Part shown: one piece after another, positions 14,401 to 24,595 of the stretch
How positions within the stretch are numbered: position 1 is the stretch's first letter
Layout of the letters: each line of letters opens with the position of its first letter
Origin: Calycina herbarum
Lineage: Eukaryota; Ascomycota; Leotiomycetes; Helotiales; Pezizellaceae
NCBI GenBank assembly: GCA_001414485.1
Contig: LLEY01000049.1
Coordinates: 248,001 to 312,000 of the forward strand
DNA: 64,000 nt
Reading direction: 5' to 3'
The notes under the pieces: model-generated
The model's database searches: none
What the model was told of the DNA's origin: nothing
What the model saw: only the letters and a program-made list of their open reading frames with translations
Translations under genes and position numbers: made by a program

Positions 14401-16730
14401 GGTTATTATCTCTTAAAGTAGAAGCTTCGGTTATATAACTAGAAAAGCTTATAGAGAATAGAAAGTTATATAAAAGAAGGTATTAAGAAGGGATATATTA
14501 GAAGATCTAAGTTACTAATTGTCTTAAATATACTTATTATTAAGAAGAAAGACGACCTAGATAAGAGAGTATATGTTAATTATTAAGAAGTAAATTACGC
14601 TACGGTTAAGAACGCTTATCCGCTGCTACTTAGCTAATACTTATAGGATAAGTTAGGTAAGGTAGTACGATTTATAAAATTAGATTAACGAAACGCTTAT
14701 AGACTTATATAAATAAAAGTTAGAGACGAATAGAAGATAGTATTTACCTTACTATCAGGCCTTTATAAATATATAGTTATGCTATTTAGACTCTATAATA
14801 TACTAGCTATATATTAGAGATAAAATAATAATATTTTAGGAGATCTTCTAAGAGTAATAGTAATTTATTACTTAGATAATATCCTAATCTTCTTAGAAAA
14901 AGAAGAAGAATATAAAAGATATATTAGAGAAGTTTTATAATAACTTATAAAAGTGAATTCTTAGTTAAAACTCTTGAAATACGAGTTTAGAGTAACTTAG
15001 ACACTTTTCCTAGGATAGGTATTTAGCTTAGGAAAAATAGAAATAGATCTAGTAAAGATTTAAGACGTCTTAAACTAGAAGTTACTAGAGAATATAAAAG
15101 ATGTATAGTCCTTCCTTAGATTTATAAACTTTTGTTATCTGTTTATATAAGACTATGTAAAGATTACTAAACTAATGTTAGGACTAGTTAAAAAAGCTGT
15201 TAAGTTTATATAGAATAAATAGGTAGAGGAAGCTTTTTAGAAAATTAAAGCAAAGTTTATAGAAAAACCTATTCTATACGATTTTAATATAGATAAACCT
15301 AGTACGATCGAAATAGACGCCTTAGATATAGTAGTAGATGTAGTTTACCTATAGCTAAATAATAAGGGAAAACTTATATCTATTATATATTATTCTAAGA
15401 TATTTAACCTAGTATAATAAAACTATAGTATCTTTGATAAGGAACTGCTTACTATAGTATTAGCTTTAGAATACTAGAGAATTTATTTATAGTTAGTAAA
15501 ATACCTAGTTATAGTTTTATCTAACTATAAGAACCTTAGGACGTTTATAATAACTAAGGAACTTACGACTAGACGATTAGCTAGATAGTTAGAGATATTA
15601 GGAGGATTTTATATTATTATTTAATATATAAAAGGAATGTTAAATACTTGAGCTAATACTCTTAGCTAGAAACCTAGATATAAGGGAAATAAGGAGTATA
15701 AGAAGATTACGATTTTAAAAACTCTTAAGAATAGAGACTTAGTATCTACTATATACGAGATAGTAGTAATAAACGATATTTAGATAGATAAGATTTAGAA
15801 TATATATAAAGGTTATAATTAGTATATAAAAGGGAAACTATAGGTTCCTAGCTCGTATATAAAAGAATTCGTATAAGAATACTATGCTACGCCTACTTAT
15901 AGTTACTAAGGAATTCGTAGAACTCTTTAGAAGATAAGATAATACTATTATATTAATCGATTATCTACGATAGTTAAGGAAGTAATAGTAGAATATAATA
16001 CCTATACTAGGAATAAAGCTTCCTACTATACTTCTTATAAATAGATAAATACTACTCTAATACTATAGATACCTTAGAAATTAATATCTATAGATTTTAT
16101 TATTAAACTATTGAAATCTAAAGACCTAATAACAAGAGTTAAATATAATACGATCCTAGTTATTATAGAACGACTTATAAAGTATATAATTCTTATAGTA
16201 TATATAGAGTTAAGTATAGCTAAGGAATTAGTATTTATATTCCTTAAAGAAGTAGTTTTAAGATATAAACTACTAGAAAAGATACTCTTAGATAGAGACA
16301 AGCTCTTTACCTTGAAATTTTAGATTACTCTTATAAAATAATTAGGTGCGAAAAGAAAGCTCTCTATAGCTTTCTACTCTTAAATAAATAGAGGAAACGA
16401 AAGAATAAACTAAGTAGTTAAAACATACCTTCGTTATTATATAAACTACTAGTAAGATAATTAGGTAGAACTGCTGCCTTTAGCATAGTTTGTCTATAAT
16501 AGTTTAGTAATAGAAATAATACTTATTATACTATTCTATACTAATTTTAAGTATAAATTATTAGTATATTAGAAACCGCTATCTACGACTATCGATAACC
16601 AGCTTACTTATGTTTAGGTCTTAAAAATCAAGAGTCTATATAAAGAACTTGTAGAGGACCTATAATTTATAATAGAAAGGAACGTATACTACTATAATAA
16701 ACGACGTAGTTAGAAGCTAACGCTAAAAGA
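11430..16730 (+). pseudogene. Dead gag-pol of retrotransposon A1
   Basis: Gag ends with a knuckle at 12319-12360. Its Cys-x2-Cys is kept, but the His and last Cys are now Tyr. The protease motif near 13876 reads Asp-Leu-Gly-Val in place of Asp-Ser/Thr-Gly-Ala. In RT the first aspartate box (Lys-Leu-Asp) is near 14678 and the catalytic box at 14869-14880 reads Tyr-Leu-Asp-Asn. RNase H spans about 15200-15650. The integrase core is marked by Ser-Ile-Asp-Phe near 16090 and by Leu-Asp-Arg-Asp-Lys-Leu-Phe near 16290. The longest surviving open stretch is 16111-16323, inside integrase. The copy is not functional. Confidence 0.85.
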
Positions 16731-16949
16731 GGGGGATAAAGTCTACTTAGTATAAAAAAACATTAATATAAAAAGACTAAGTAATAAACTAGATTATAAA
16801 AAACTTAGACTATTTAAAATTAAATATGTTAAAGGACCTTTAAATTATAAATTAGCACTACTAAGGATAATAAACATCTACCTAGTATTCTATATATCCC
16901 TACTTAAACTAGTACTACCGGAAGCACTACTAGCCCTACTTATAGAAAT

Positions 16950-17125
16950 TTAACTAGTAAACCTAAATACTAAGTATAAAGTTAAGAGGATTCTTAACTA
17001 TAGACTTATTAGAGGATAGGTTAAGTATTTAATAAAATAGTTAAATTACCTATATTTAGAAAACACTTAAGAACCTAGAAAAAACATTAGCTAGTACTTA
17101 GAGGAACTTTAGGAGTTCTACTATT
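16950..17125 (+). pseudogene. Chromodomain remnant of A1 integrase
   Basis: The frame shows a chromodomain pattern: Tyr-Lys-Val-Lys-Arg-Ile-Leu, then a Leu-Ile-Arg-Gly turn, then Val-Lys-Tyr-Leu-Ile-Lys followed by a stop where Trp is expected, and Glu-Asn-Thr plus a further stop at the second Trp. It ends at a stop near 17125. Chromodomains of this type direct chromoviral integrases to heterochromatin. Confidence 0.65.
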
Positions 17126-17164
17126 AAAACCTAAGTCTACCTATATTATATAGTTAGTAGGAAA

Positions 17165-17560
17165 GGACTTAAGAAAGGCTAGGTCGAGGCCTAGAGCGAG
17201 GGCAGGGTCGGAAACGTCGGGCGTAGAAAGGGCGGCTAGCCTAGTAGCCTCTTCTTCTATCTGCTTCTTTTCTTCCTCCTTCTCTTTTTCCTTTCTTTCT
17301 AATTCTTTAGCAGTATCTAGCTCCTTAAGAGAGTTAAGACCAGCTACTATTATTCTCTACTTCTAAGCGTAAAGCAGCTTCTTCTGCTTATTAACCTAGA
17401 GGACTTTCGTCATAGCCTTATTAGCCTTGTTCTCTAGTTGTTAGATCTAAGCATTTATAGACTCTTAATCTTGAATAGTTAGTATATAGTTTACTTTATA
17501 AACGTCATAGGTCTTACTATTCTTTATATAACAACTATAGCGATTTAGATTTTTATCTTA
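17165..17560 (-). pseudogene. Antisense Lys/Glu-rich coiled-coil frame inside A1
   Basis: On the minus strand, opposite to gag-pol, one frame stays coherent for about 130 codons if TAG/TAA are read as damaged Gln/Trp codons. It includes a Glu/Lys-rich helix near 17245-17330 that looks coiled-coil, and a Tyr-Asp-Val-Tyr-Lys stretch near 17500. It lies between the chromodomain end and the 3' LTR. I do not recognise the protein. It could be an accessory antisense ORF, captured host sequence, or chance coding bias. Confidence 0.4.
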
Positions 17561-17782
17561 AAAAGCGATATATTTATTTATAAAACCAGCTTTTAAATAT
17601 CAAGTATAAGGTACTATTTTTATTCTAGATAAGTTAATTTCTTTTCTAAGAGTAATATACTTAGTACGTTTTATTAAATAATTAAGTAGTATAGTAAAAA
17701 GAGAAGAAGGCTACTAGCCTTCTAACGATATTTCTTAAGTCGTACTTAAGCGTAAGGACACGCTAAGCTAAGAAGAAGATAG

Positions 17783-18214
17783 TATTACAAATCACGTATA
17801 TACGTAATAAGTAAAGACTAGGCAGCGTCCTAACAGGTTAAGCACTATCGGAATACTCTTATAGTAGATAGGGATCGGTTAGGTTAGCTAAGCGATCCAA
17901 GGATTTCATTATAATGATCACGTGACAAAAGGGATCGCTGGATCGCTAGGCGAACCAGCTCGTTAGATCGCCAGCTCGACGAGCGAGTTAGCTACCCAGG
18001 GGAACGAAGGTTCTATATATACTAGCACGTCTACTATCTAGATAGGAGCTTCGTGCTCAACTTTAGTTATCAATCTTATTATCTTGGTTGACATCTTTGA
18101 TATAAGTAACGAGTTCACTTCTAAGTGAACAACCCGGCGCATCTGTACTTCTTACCTGCATACCAACCTTCGAGACTTAGTCATCTTTGTTTAGTTCGTT
18201 TAAGTTTCGTTACA
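17783..18214 (+). repeat. 3' LTR of A1
   Basis: 432 bp, starting TATTACAAATCACG (RIP-altered TGTTACGAATCACG) and ending TTTCGTTACA, so each A1 LTR keeps one original end. A purine-rich run precedes it at 17771-17782. CTCTT follows immediately. Confidence 0.92.
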
Positions 18215-18353
18215 CTCTTAGGGAAAGGCTCTCGTACTCGACTTAAGTATAAGGTTAAATAGACAGGATACGCAAACCCAATATAGGAACCTGCTACTGA
18301 GTTAGAAGACACAGTAGCCCTAGATACCTACCTTCAAGAGCAGGAAGGGGGGT
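18215..18353 (+). pseudogene. End of chromodomain of element C
   Basis: Immediately after A1 the frame reads a textbook chromodomain end: Tyr-Lys-Val-Lys-(stop for Trp)-Thr-Gly-Tyr, then Pro-Ile-(stop for Trp)-Glu-Pro, then an acidic helix and Gln-Glu-Gln-Glu-Gly-Gly before a normal TAA. Only the two tryptophan codons are damaged. It continues the frame interrupted at 10967. Confidence 0.75.
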
Positions 18354-18356
18354 AAT

Positions 18357-18634
18357 GTCAAGGGTTACACCCGTGGAATAAGTCTCGGAGTACTCCAGCG
18401 ACGCATTCACGTGACCTCGCTTGGCAACGCATGGACGTAACAGAACCTTCGAGAGTACCCTTGGCAGAACCCTCTAGAAAGAGCTAACTGAGTATACTTC
18501 GTACAGGGCCGAAATAACCACCATTCGCCACCACCACGATACGCTAGAAGATTCCACGCTAACGTCATCGCAGCCAATGAGATTAATATGCCCCGGATGC
18601 CGCTTTTCCACCCATTTTCGATCAATTCAACACT
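18357..18634 (+). repeat. 3' LTR of element C (end not defined)
   Basis: The sequence starts TGTCAAGGGTT right after the polypurine tract and stop codon of element C, which fixes it as the start of the 3' LTR. It contains a CCAAT box (18573-18577). The 3' boundary is not clear because a Tc1/mariner fragment and an inverted LTR follow. RIP signature is weak here compared with the sequence to the left. Confidence 0.6.
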
Positions 18635-18856
18635 ATGGAAGCATCCTACTATGTGCTTACACCTAAGACACCTTCAAAACAGTGCACGCGAGACGATCGA
18701 ATACGGGTGCAGACCCTATACCACGATGCCGGCTTTACACAAGACGAAATTATACTACGGCTAAACCTGACAAGAAATATAATGGATCTAATACGTGGAA
18801 TGTCTAATCGATGTATAGATGTAATTATTGCTGATGGAGGCTATACAAAATACTAA
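18635..18856 (+). pseudogene. Tc1/mariner-type transposase N-terminal fragment
   Basis: A 73-codon open frame begins with ATG. Residues 16-47 resemble the helix-turn-helix start of fungal Tc1/mariner transposases (Thr-Arg-Asp-Asp-Arg-Ile-Arg-Val-Gln-Thr-Leu, then Gly-Phe-Thr-Gln-Asp-Glu-Ile, then Leu-Asn-Leu-Thr-Arg). After residue 48 similarity is lost and no DDE catalytic domain follows. It lies between two inverted LTR ends. I infer a relic; a small domesticated DNA-binding protein is possible but unsupported. Confidence 0.5.
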
Positions 18857-18859
18857 GAA

Positions 18860-19049
18860 ATTTTAAGCAAGATGTATAAAGCGGCATGTACCAAGCATTT
18901 AGTCTGGCCCACTGTGGAGGGGTGATTATTTCGAGCCTGTACGAAGTATAAGTTGGCAAGGACTCTGGCTTGGAAAGGACAATCGAATCTTCTTATACAT
19001 AGACAGCCTCTGTAGTTCAATTCATTAGCACTTGCTACAAGCCCTGACA
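18860..19049 (-). repeat. Inverted LTR end related to element C LTR
   Basis: Read on the minus strand from 19049 it starts TGTCAGGGCTT, like the element C LTR start TGTCAAGGGTT. A perfect 15-bp match (TATACTTCGTACAGG) links 18936-18950 on the minus strand with 18493-18507 on the plus strand, followed by matching CGAAATAA(C/T)CACC. It is probably a diverged, truncated LTR in opposite orientation. Confidence 0.5.
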
Positions 19050-20060
19050 GTTACCTGATTTTAAATAGAGGAACTTTGTATTTATTATACGCTTAGTCTT
19101 ATTTATTATAATATAGTATTGTTCGTTCTAGGATACTCACTATATACTGATCCTATGTTATTTACGCAATACTTTTTTTGAATTTTATACTTATGATCGA
19201 TTCCTCTTTCCGCTCGGGATCTATTATTAGGCCGCGCTATTTCCGCCCACCGTATCCATTCCTCGCTTCGTTCATCAACTACAACTCATAAGCAACGCCT
19301 TAAATATTCGCATGAGACGGACTAAAAGCACCAAATCACACCGAAATTCCTAAAAGATAGCGTTTGTGACCCCCCTATCTACAAGCAGATCGCTAAATAT
19401 TCCTACTCCGAAGTATCCAGACGCCCGAAGCAAATTGCAGTGTGCATTGCCTCTTATTCTACTACAGCTACCTCTTCCCTCCTTCTACTATCTAGTACGA
19501 GTAGTAGCCCTGAACTAACCTAGAGAAGCTCGGTCTGCCCCCCTTAGCTCCAAACCTCCCCTCACCGAAGAAACAACACCCGTCGCTCCTTGCTTCTGCA
19601 ACTCGAACAAGTCGCCCCGCCCTGCCCCAAAGCAATTGATTTGTTCAGAAGTGATATGGCCAAGTGGTTGTCACGACCAAAAAAAATAGCCTACTCCCTT
19701 ATTGGAGCTTTGCCTCCTGTCGCTAGCAGAAGCTTGCGTCTTTTCGAAGTTTGCTATTCCAGTGCATTTTCTGTACTGCATTTGATTCTGGGGGGAGGCG
19801 AGGACGATTTCTCTCGTTTATTCAATACACCCAAATTTCAAACAACACTCCAACTTCCGAGCTCGGGCTCAGGGAAGAGTGCCATCAGACAGACCACCCA
19901 TCAGCAATGTGCTGCTCGAATTCTCCCCCGCGCATGGATATATCCATCTCGAATAGAATGCAGTCTGTGCTTTATTAGAAGACAAAGCAGGAGATTTCAA
20001 AGATCTTCTACTTCGATTCGCTACCTGCGGGGTTCAATAACTTGTGTACATTGTGTTATT
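19050..20060. other. Transition region without a supported gene
   Basis: Composition changes from AT-rich relics to pyrimidine-rich non-repetitive DNA. A 179-codon open stretch at 19590-20129 (plus) begins with TTG, matches no family I know, and overlaps the end of the zinc-finger gene. This region probably carries the 3' UTR of that gene. Confidence 0.4.
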
Positions 20061-22873
20061 CTATTCCCCATATTGGGCTGTTATACCCTCATTCCGCCAA
20101 TACCCCAAGTCCAACCCGCCAATTGTTGAACCCATCTCTGCGTTGGATGAAAAGAAGTCCATATTTGAAAGTTCCTCGAACGAGATGTCAGGATAGTGAT
20201 CTGCTACTTGTTGGTCTGGAATTTGCCTCGGACCGGGGTTTTCCGACCCCTCGTATTGCCCACTGTTCTCGACTGACTTGTACAATTCATTGGGTTGTGC
20301 AAAGTCATTGCTGGGATTGTTCCGTGCTGTGTGCTCGACAAGAATCTGTGCAGAGGTCCCAGGTTGGCTAGGTTGCACCAGAGGGTTCTCGTCCCCGAAA
20401 TTTGATCCTATATTTGTGCCTATTGCTTCCAAGGGGGAGTCAGTTGTTATCTTACCCACCTTGGCGATGTTCTGGTCAGATTGCCTATTCTGCGATTCTT
20501 GAGGCAAGGCGGGCTCCGGTCGCTCGGAAATTTGGATTCCAGTGTCTTGAGATAAATCCCGAGTCTCACTATGAAATGAGGGTGTTGAGATTCCACGCGA
20601 GCCTCTGTACATGGAGAAAACTCGGTCTTGACACTCTTGGATTATGTCAATTAATCGAGTTCTCAATTGCTCCTCTACTTCATTTGTAACGGCCTCTTCC
20701 AAAGTACTTCGAAATATTCGTGGAAGCTCACGACGAGAGAATTCTTCGTAGTTTGAAAGTTCTGCCACATCAGGCGAGCTTCTTGCATCATCTTGAGGAG
20801 GCTCGAAATCTGTTGATCACTTATTAGTATCATGCTACCAGTTTCATGTTTTTTCGCGATATAACTCTCGTTGTTCAAAAGTTATGGGTTAATTATTTCA
20901 GTTACTCTAAAAAGTTGGAACAACGAGAGCTATCGAATGTCATCTATCCTAGGGCTGTATTTTTACTCACATGGATCTGGTGGCTCTTCTTCAGGAAAAA
21001 GTACTTTGTATATCTCTTGCCACCTTTCAGCTTCCGATTGATTGCGATGGGCTTTTTTTCTGTTTCGAAGTTTCTTTTCGATGATATCAGTAATGCCTTC
21101 CTCTGGATCCGACTGTTTAAGGCTGCAGGCTTTGGCCTCGAGCCCGTGTGCGTCTAGCTCTTCACTGTTTGCAAAGAGTTCTTTGCATCTCCTACACTGG
21201 AAGATTCGATGTGTTCTGTACAAATGGGTTCTATTGTCGTTAGCCCGAGAAAAATACCTGCCAAGTGGGATACCCACTTGATTCTTGAAATATCCTGGTA
21301 GCCGGTCAGTGCGCACGTTTTCCAGCAACGATTTTGATGGCTATGCTGATTACTGTGGCTATAGCGTCGAGGAGCATGTTTTCGATACGGACATGCAAAC
21401 ATTACCCTTGCCGATTCGTCCGGCATCGAGACTGCACCCTTTCGACGCTTGGGATTCCTCCCATCTCGTTCTTCGGGTGTTTCACCATCTCCATTGCTCC
21501 TTGCCCGTTTATCGTTGTCCCTAATGCTCTGCCTTTTCGGTGCCGCTTCATTGCTGGATGTCGTTGTTGAACTTGATTGGCTTGAATCCGGTGAACCCTC
21601 ACCACGCTTCCTGAGAAATGACCAGTCATGATTAATAACTTCCCAGAACTCCTTCATCAGTGTTTCTACTAATGCTGATTTCACGGGTGTTAGCACCGAT
21701 GATATGCCTGCCACTCGCTGTCCAGTGTCTGGCGCAGGGTTTTGGTATTCGGCTGCAGCAATAATGTCGGCACAGTCATCGTAATCATTAGACCACGATG
21801 AATCTGTAGAAAAGGCATCTGATGGGTCATCTGAAGCGTAATTGGCATCTGATACGGCTCCATTGACAGACTGATTCTGTTCAGCGACTAGAATCTTTTC
21901 TGGCGTCTTCGAACATGTACTATGGTTATTTAGCTCAAAGGGCAAATCTAATCTAAAAGGATACAACTTACTCTATGGCAACCGTTTCCCCATGTTCAGG
22001 CATCACTGAGAAGGTACCGGACTTGCAGCTTTCTCCTCCCTCCCCCTTTTCTCCGTTGCATTCTGGCTTCTCATAACTTCTCAGAATCGTTTCTAATCCT
22101 TCATCAGAATGCACGATTGTCATATGTTTCGCACGATCCGCCTCCCGGACAAACTTTTGTGAACGACACCCTGGTATTCGACATTGCAGGATCATATCTG
22201 CATGGTTGCTTTCGTAGTGCTGCAAACGCTTTTCCAAGGTCTCGAAACTAGTCTCAAAGTCTGAGCAATGATCGACCCAGCAGTACCAGGTCTTCCTCTT
22301 CGAGGCGAGTTTCCGTCGCGGTAGCCTCTTGATTTTCTTTGGTTCTCGACTGTGAGCTTTTCGAAGATCTTGGATTCTCTTCTGATAAATTGGGGGCGTA
22401 TTGCAACCCGGTTCTCGTGCTGCTTTCCACCACTCTTCGCGAAAAGAAATATATTCCTTCTTTGGAGTTTCGACTCTCAGCAGATCGTAGCCAGCAAATT
22501 GCAAGGGTTCCGTCTCAAGATATTGAGAGCTAGCAGCGCTCCAATCACTGTCAGCAAGGGAAGGCACAGAAGAACATATGGATCCACGAGATGTACTTAT
22601 TTCGTGGAGATCTTGTTCTGTTGCTAGTTGTAACCGTAAGCCACTTGTAATATCATCGTCGCACGCAATAGGAGTTGTTTCATCCGATACAACACACTCG
22701 TTAAGAAAGGGGGCATTTTCTCTATGGTGCCTTAATGTGGAGTGCTGCTGACTGCATAAACCTGTCGACTTTGCCTGTTGTGTTGAAAAGCCTGAGATTT
22801 CACCGCCTTCTTTCACCGCCTCCTCTGGTAGTGAGAGCATATACAGCCCTCGATGAAACGGTGTAACATCCAT
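20061..22873 (-). CDS. Fungal C2H2-type zinc-finger protein, four exons, about 850 aa
   Basis: Exons on the minus strand are 22873-21972, 21919-21278, 21230-20971 and 20809-20061. The introns are 52, 47 and 161 bp, with donors GTAAGT, GTGGGT and GTGAGT and acceptors TAG, TAG and CAG; the total of 2,553 bp is in frame. Residues 198-255 hold two atypical Cys-x4-Cys/His-x4-His fingers. Around residue 475 starts the core of a common Pezizomycotina family: Phe-Ala-Cys-Pro-Tyr-Arg-Lys-His, then His-Leu-Tyr-Arg-Thr-His, then Phe-Gln-Cys-Arg-Arg-Cys and Glu-Arg-Trp-x-Glu-Ile-Tyr. The spliced frame restores family motifs across all junctions. Acidic and Ser-rich linkers and basic clusters (near 180-195) suggest a nuclear role. 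Function is unknown; DNA or RNA binding is inferred. Upstream exons beyond the first ATG cannot be excluded. Confidence 0.8.
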
Positions 22874-23568
22874 GTGTTTGTCTTGTGACCCTGGTCGTAG
22901 GCCTCAAGTAAAGGTTATTTTCTCGACGGCGTTTCGTTTTTGGGGGGGTGCAAAGTTTCTTTCATCGCATTCTTCACTTCAGAAACAGGAAATGTTCATG
23001 TTTTTCTGCGAAATCAAATGCCTGGAGATACTCAGAGCCTCGTCGTGAATACAGATGCGCACAGAAACCCAAGTCACGGGGTTCTGCCTGGAGTTTGTTG
23101 CTGTTTTGGTGGCGGATAAATGCTCCGAAATCTTACGCACATTTGTTCAAAACTCGTTGCTTTTCGTACCCCAATGTTCAAACAGGGGTGTCGAATCATG
23201 TGATGGGTTATGAACATTCGTTCAAGTTGAGCTACTGTGACACTCTCATAATTATTTTTGCAATCTGGTGTATTACCTTTTGCTTGTCTGATTTTCTGAG
23301 GCACGAAATCTGTGAACAGTTTGTGGATTGTAAGGATGTTTTACTGTGGGAAACTGGAAAAGTTTAGATGATGAGAAGGGGTTATTGATGGGATTTTTTA
23401 AGAAGATTAAGAGGTATAAGTATGGGATATTTCATTTGGGCTGAGAGAAGAATAATCTAGAGACAAGTGAAAGTTTTTAATTCTTTTCACTTTGTACAAA
23501 TTCAGTAACCACTCAAGAAAGCAAGTGACCAATCAAACCGCATCATCCACTTCCTGTCGATCTTCAAT
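22874..23568. other. Divergent intergenic region
   Basis: This lies between the zinc-finger gene (leftward) and the small Ser-rich gene (rightward) and probably holds both promoters. A CCAAT box lies at 23529-23533 (GACCAATCAAA), about 35 bp before the right-hand ATG. A 139-codon open stretch at 22948-23367 (plus) matches nothing I know and I do not call it a gene. Confidence 0.4.
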
Positions 23569-23878
23569 ATGACGAACCGAACCAAAAATCACTCTTCGTC
23601 TTCCTCTAAGTCCTCTTACGACAAGTCACACCAAAGGTCTTTATCTTCTTATTCAAGGTATGTATCATCAGATTTTATTAGCAGAACTGCAGTTTTGACT
23701 ACCATCTAGTAATTCCAAATCCCACCATTCGTCGAGAACACTTGACCCATATCTCTACGACACATCACATGTACAAGATAGACTAGTACAAGGGGGGACG
23801 AACTCGAGAGGCGAGATGCAGTCGAAAGCTAGATCGGAGATTGAGAGATTTGATAGAGATTTTGGAGGTGGGCGATGA
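23569..23878 (+). CDS. Small Ser/Lys-rich protein, two exons, 85 aa
   Basis: Exons are 23569-23657 and 23710-23878, joined across a 52-bp intron with GTATGT donor and CTAG acceptor. The length is in frame and stops at TGA. Splicing is supported because the composition carries through the junction: exon 1 is rich in Ser, Lys and His and exon 2 begins with the same Ser-Asn-Ser-Lys-Ser-His-His-Ser-Ser pattern. There is no signal peptide, membrane segment or recognisable domain, and the protein is probably disordered. The intron could instead be read through to a TAG at 23709. I do not recognise the family. Confidence 0.45.
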
Positions 23879-24595
23879 AGTACTGGTGAAGGGAAAAGAG
23901 AGGATGAGAGAGGGGGCGCTCTCGATGGCTTTGGGGATGGGTGGTTGTGGTATTGTAACTTGTAAATTATTTTGGATAGGATGTGTATGTCGCAAAGCGT
24001 AAAAGGGAACTTGGTGAGAGAAACAGGCGAGTCCACCTTTCGTATCGAAACTGTTCCAGATAATTATGACTTCGGTGTTCTCATGCTACTAAACGTTCGC
24101 GGAAATATTTAGACTTATCTTGTATCTACGATGTAATAAATGAAGGTGTATTCGCTGAACAAAGTCAAGATCTTTTATTATCTTAATTTTCTTATAACCC
24201 GCAAAGGTACGCCAAAACCGGGCCCGGAAAGTCTCTACACCCTCGAAAGGCAAATTCTTCCGTCATCCACCTCTCACTAGCATCATGGACGATCAATGCA
24301 AAATGCCAGTAAGAATAAAATGCCAATAACTCCGAACAAAAGTGTATGAAGCTTGAAATGTCGGGGGAGCAATCTGTCCCTAAATATAACGGCTGCTCGA
24401 TGTCCAGCAAATCGAACCTCTCTCCTGAGATATCCGATTTCGTCAAAAGGTGCAACTTTGGGTATCGCTGCTAATTTCTCGCTATTTTAATGGAGACTTC
24501 AGAATATTAATATTAAAGAAAATCCCGGGGTGGTTAAATCTTTAATGTAATTGCTAGGAAAAAGAGGAAGAGTAATCGCAAGATAATTGGGAATT
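23879..24595. other. No supported gene
   Basis: Open stretches here (for example 24192-24455 minus and 23755-24036 minus) lack an ATG start or family match. The minus frame at 24192-24455 starts with TTG. Nothing else is visible. Confidence 0.3.

Larger units (their letters stand above)
10968..18214 (+). mobile_element. Complete Ty3/gypsy chromovirus A1, RIP-degraded
   Basis: The element is 7,247 bp with two 432-bp LTRs in direct orientation and a perfect 5-bp target duplication, CTCTT (10963-10967 and 18215-18219). Domain order is gag with a CCHC knuckle, protease, RT, RNase H, integrase and chromodomain, which is the order of chromoviral Ty3/gypsy elements. About 600 bp lie between the chromodomain and the 3' LTR and carry an antisense coding-like frame. 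It is inserted in the chromodomain codons of element C. All frames are broken by TAG/TAA. Confidence 0.93.
8830..18356 (+). mobile_element. Ty3/gypsy chromovirus C, 3' half, interrupted by A1
   Basis: The retained part starts inside reverse transcriptase at about 8830. It runs through RNase H and integrase to 10967, is split by A1 (10968-18214), and resumes at 18215-18356 with the end of a chromodomain, a stop codon and the polypurine tract GCAGGAAGGGGGGTAA. The duplicated CTCTT on both sides of A1 shows the two parts were continuous. The 5' LTR, gag and protease are missing at the B1/C junction. Confidence 0.85.

Noticed and set aside
16074..16301. 75-codon open stretch on the minus strand
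   Set aside because: It is antisense to the integrase of retrotransposon A1 and has the low-complexity Ile/Ser/Asn-rich composition produced by TA-rich RIP DNA.
18357..19049. A single 693-bp LTR with TGTCAAGGG and CCCTGACA ends
   Set aside because: The inner sequences next to both ends match each other in inverted orientation (15-mer at 18493 and 18936), which fits two opposed LTR ends better than one LTR.
19590..20129. 179-codon plus-strand open stretch
   Set aside because: Starts with TTG, has no family match, and overlaps the 3' end of the better supported zinc-finger gene.
22948..23367. 139-codon plus-strand frame as a gene
   Set aside because: No family match, no intron or promoter signal, and other frames are also open here; it lies in an intergenic region between two better genes.
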